Assembly: GCA_943787465.1 (NCBI GenBank)
Contig: CALSMN010000005.1
Coordinates: 247,480 to 311,479 of the forward strand
DNA length: 64,000 nucleotides
Direction: 5' to 3'
Origin: an uncultured Bacteroidia bacterium
GTDB taxonomy: Bacteria; Bacteroidota; Bacteroidia; NS11-12g; UBA9320
This document shows, piece by piece, positions 63,701 through 64,000 of the stretch. The notes beneath the pieces are model-generated. The model was not told where the DNA came from. It was given only the letters and a program-made list of their open reading frames with translations, and did no database searches. The position numbers and the translations under genes are program-made. How positions within the stretch are numbered: the first letter of the stretch is position 1; each line of letters begins with the position of its first letter.

Positions 63701-64000
63701 TTATACTATCAGGAGAAACCATGAGTAGAGGAATCGTACCTAAACTATATATTTTATTAATTTCTAAGTCATGGGTGGTATTGGGATGGTAAATTTTTAA
63801 GGTTGGATGAATAGAGGAACTGAATGTAGTAGAGCTATCTAACCCATTGGTACTCGTACCATAAATGTACTTAGACTCATTGCCTGAAACAAATCCCGGC
63901 ACATAAAACGAACTCTCCACCATCCAATTCATGGATTCAACTTGATTGGTAGTTTGAGTATATTCCACCAATAATTGAAGATGAATACGACCTCCTGAAG
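60720..64000 (-). CDS. Large secreted CARDB-like repeat protein with T9SS sorting domain (partial)
   Basis: The frame stays open past the track's first residue (a TTG at 63971) to base 64000, reading SGGRIHLQLLVEYTQ, so the N-terminus lies outside. More than 1,090 residues remain. The body holds repeated beta-sandwich units of about 100-110 residues with phrases such as VVVSNVGKETIQ, VVRAINYGVKSQN, VIRNNGKNATIN and QILNEGLETMAT, which resemble CARDB-type adhesion domains. The end (VYPNPFQNQLTIQS ... IQSGTYILEIQ) is a type A sorting domain. It is probably a surface protein; the ligand or enzyme domain, if any, is off the window. Confidence 0.85.
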   Translation of the reverse strand, partial: SGGRIHLQLLVEYTQTTNQVESMNWMVESSFYVPGFVSGNESKYIYGTSTNGLDSSTTFSSSIHPTLKIYHPNTTHDLEINKIYSLGTIPLLMVSPDSIKVVVSNVGKETIQNHKVYLSVSGSNTFKDSVTVSQIDPYTSTFIYFDSYNPSLQGTETLRIDAALDSNVSNNSISKNRTVNYNVYSHADPFSPNSGGIGFNGSTGDFVARFFVDGTSYINQIKVDFNSVGRSFQLGIWEVDANGYPGKELFMSDTSMSAAGTFIMSVLPRIAVTHSFYVGIRQAGMTNVGFSYQSEIPVRPHTFYFTAPAGDTTWTPFSPGFNFNFNIQPRLQVANDIAVLNSVSPIPDSAYYYDEFDSLEIKAQFINYGYQDQINIPVKAELYNRFGQLEYSNDQSTSILAGDSVTVSFGKISSYRLGDYSVEFSSNLASDSVIDNNARTIDFSFIKDHDVAVDQIFSPSYGDQFDLQREPLQMVVRAINYGVKSQNNLTVRMELVNQSNQIILSQDKVVNLLANSTTIIPFDTIYLPEHGDVFLRAFTLLSIDSFPQNDTMQVMINVRKVDDMMMLRAETPENQGFYAKDTTIVPYVIYRNDGISNQDSARIFCQILDDIGNIVYFDSIRQKSPYYTDKQAFFKSISLDVAGNYQFLAWVYIPDDQVRSNDTLISSFSVINSHDIQLLEVLQPNAVIPWNSIDTPFALVIRNNGKNATINAKISVDIENNQAERTYQDSIMVNLSRQTTDTFYLSDVSFAQVGDYYVTVINHSSLEDEPNPLDTIHTSYRVRYTQDLSIQSHLTPNDNDTLELNTLLYPSIQILNEGLETMATIRVVVELKDTGSNLLYTDTFTKSELLANRALNFTANQSWNAINPGSFTMTSWIENTDNNPRNDTLISRFKVVKRRDIVLESVILPQEDLYKSQVYCPQVVLRNDGMEDLSAINVACDVFVDGGQIYQDIKTFDLASGQSTIIRFDSSLMYPQSAKAKAIFWVDYADDQVNSNDTLKIDFEFVQGLWTANLADSDIQVYPNPFQNQLTIQSPSPIQSVRLVDVYGKLIDSEDMVDSNHLEWFMDIQSGTYILEIQTKEAWQRIPVTKLR

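Overview
The window is a chromosomal segment of a low-GC member of the phylum Bacteroidota. The evidence is a fused LpxC-FabZ gene, the type IX secretion (T9SS) regulator PorX, several proteins ending in T9SS type A sorting domains, DUF5686, DUF4920 and DUF2490 families, and many promoters with the Bacteroidota -7 element TAnnTTTG. Gene density is high on both strands. I see no insertion sequence, prophage, CRISPR array, rRNA operon or replication origin. The order (for example Saprospiria, Chitinophagia or Cytophagia) cannot be fixed from the sequence alone.

Region 1-13.9 kb: the 3' part of a 2-oxo-acid dehydrogenase E2 gene, then kdsB and pyrG (+). On the minus strand follow guaA, an orphan periplasmic-binding-fold protein and an RNA cytosine methyltransferase, then a histidine kinase/response regulator pair. 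A small cytochrome b5-like gene and a CvfB-like S1 protein lie on the plus strand, and a 1.1k-residue outer-membrane protein on the minus strand. Region 13.9-21.2 kb: a cation/proton antiporter and gpmI (-), a DUF5686 outer-membrane protein, a MazG-like hydrolase, a small beta-barrel protein and a TPMT-like methyltransferase (+). Region 21.2-22.2 kb is the one clearly untidy stretch: a promoter, a tRNA-like remnant, tRNA-Gly(GCC), a tRNA-Leu(UAA) with a mispaired acceptor stem, a compound inverted repeat and a truncated small exported gene cut short at a terminator.

Region 22.2-32.6 kb: a minus-strand run of porX, tsaE, a T9SS-sorted M28 peptidase and a beta-CASP nuclease. Divergent from it is the lipid A run HD hydrolase, lpxD, lpxC/fabZ, lpxA, orphan ABC ATPase, then DUF4920 and CxxCH lipoproteins. 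Region 32.6-47.3 kb: an FG-GAP T9SS cargo protein, murF, recN, surE-lpxB, a sugar kinase/HAD phosphatase/GT87 run, a free-methionine sulfoxide reductase with an AtoE transporter, MiaE with a small K+ channel, and an FkbM methyltransferase. Region 47.3-51.5 kb: the thrS-infC-rpmI-rplT operon and a TPR lipoprotein gene with a frameshift in a T7A8 tract. Region 51.7-56.8 kb: hmgA, then the tightly overlapping cluster VTC polyphosphate polymerase-DUF4956-DUF2490-CotH kinase, ending in a PKD/T9SS remnant. Region 56.8-64 kb: queE and folD (-), a lipoprotein and subtilase pair (+), and a large T9SS-sorted adhesin-like protein that runs off the right edge.

Much of the window serves the cell envelope. 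LpxA, C, D, B and KdsB build lipid A-Kdo, MurF builds peptidoglycan precursor, and PorX governs the secretion route used by the sorted proteins. The least understood unit is the VTC/DUF4956/DUF2490/CotH cluster, which looks like an envelope polyphosphate or phosphotransfer module. A second general observation is that many genes have the -7 promoter element only 4-10 nt before the start codon, often with GTG or TTG starts, which suggests very short or absent 5' leaders.
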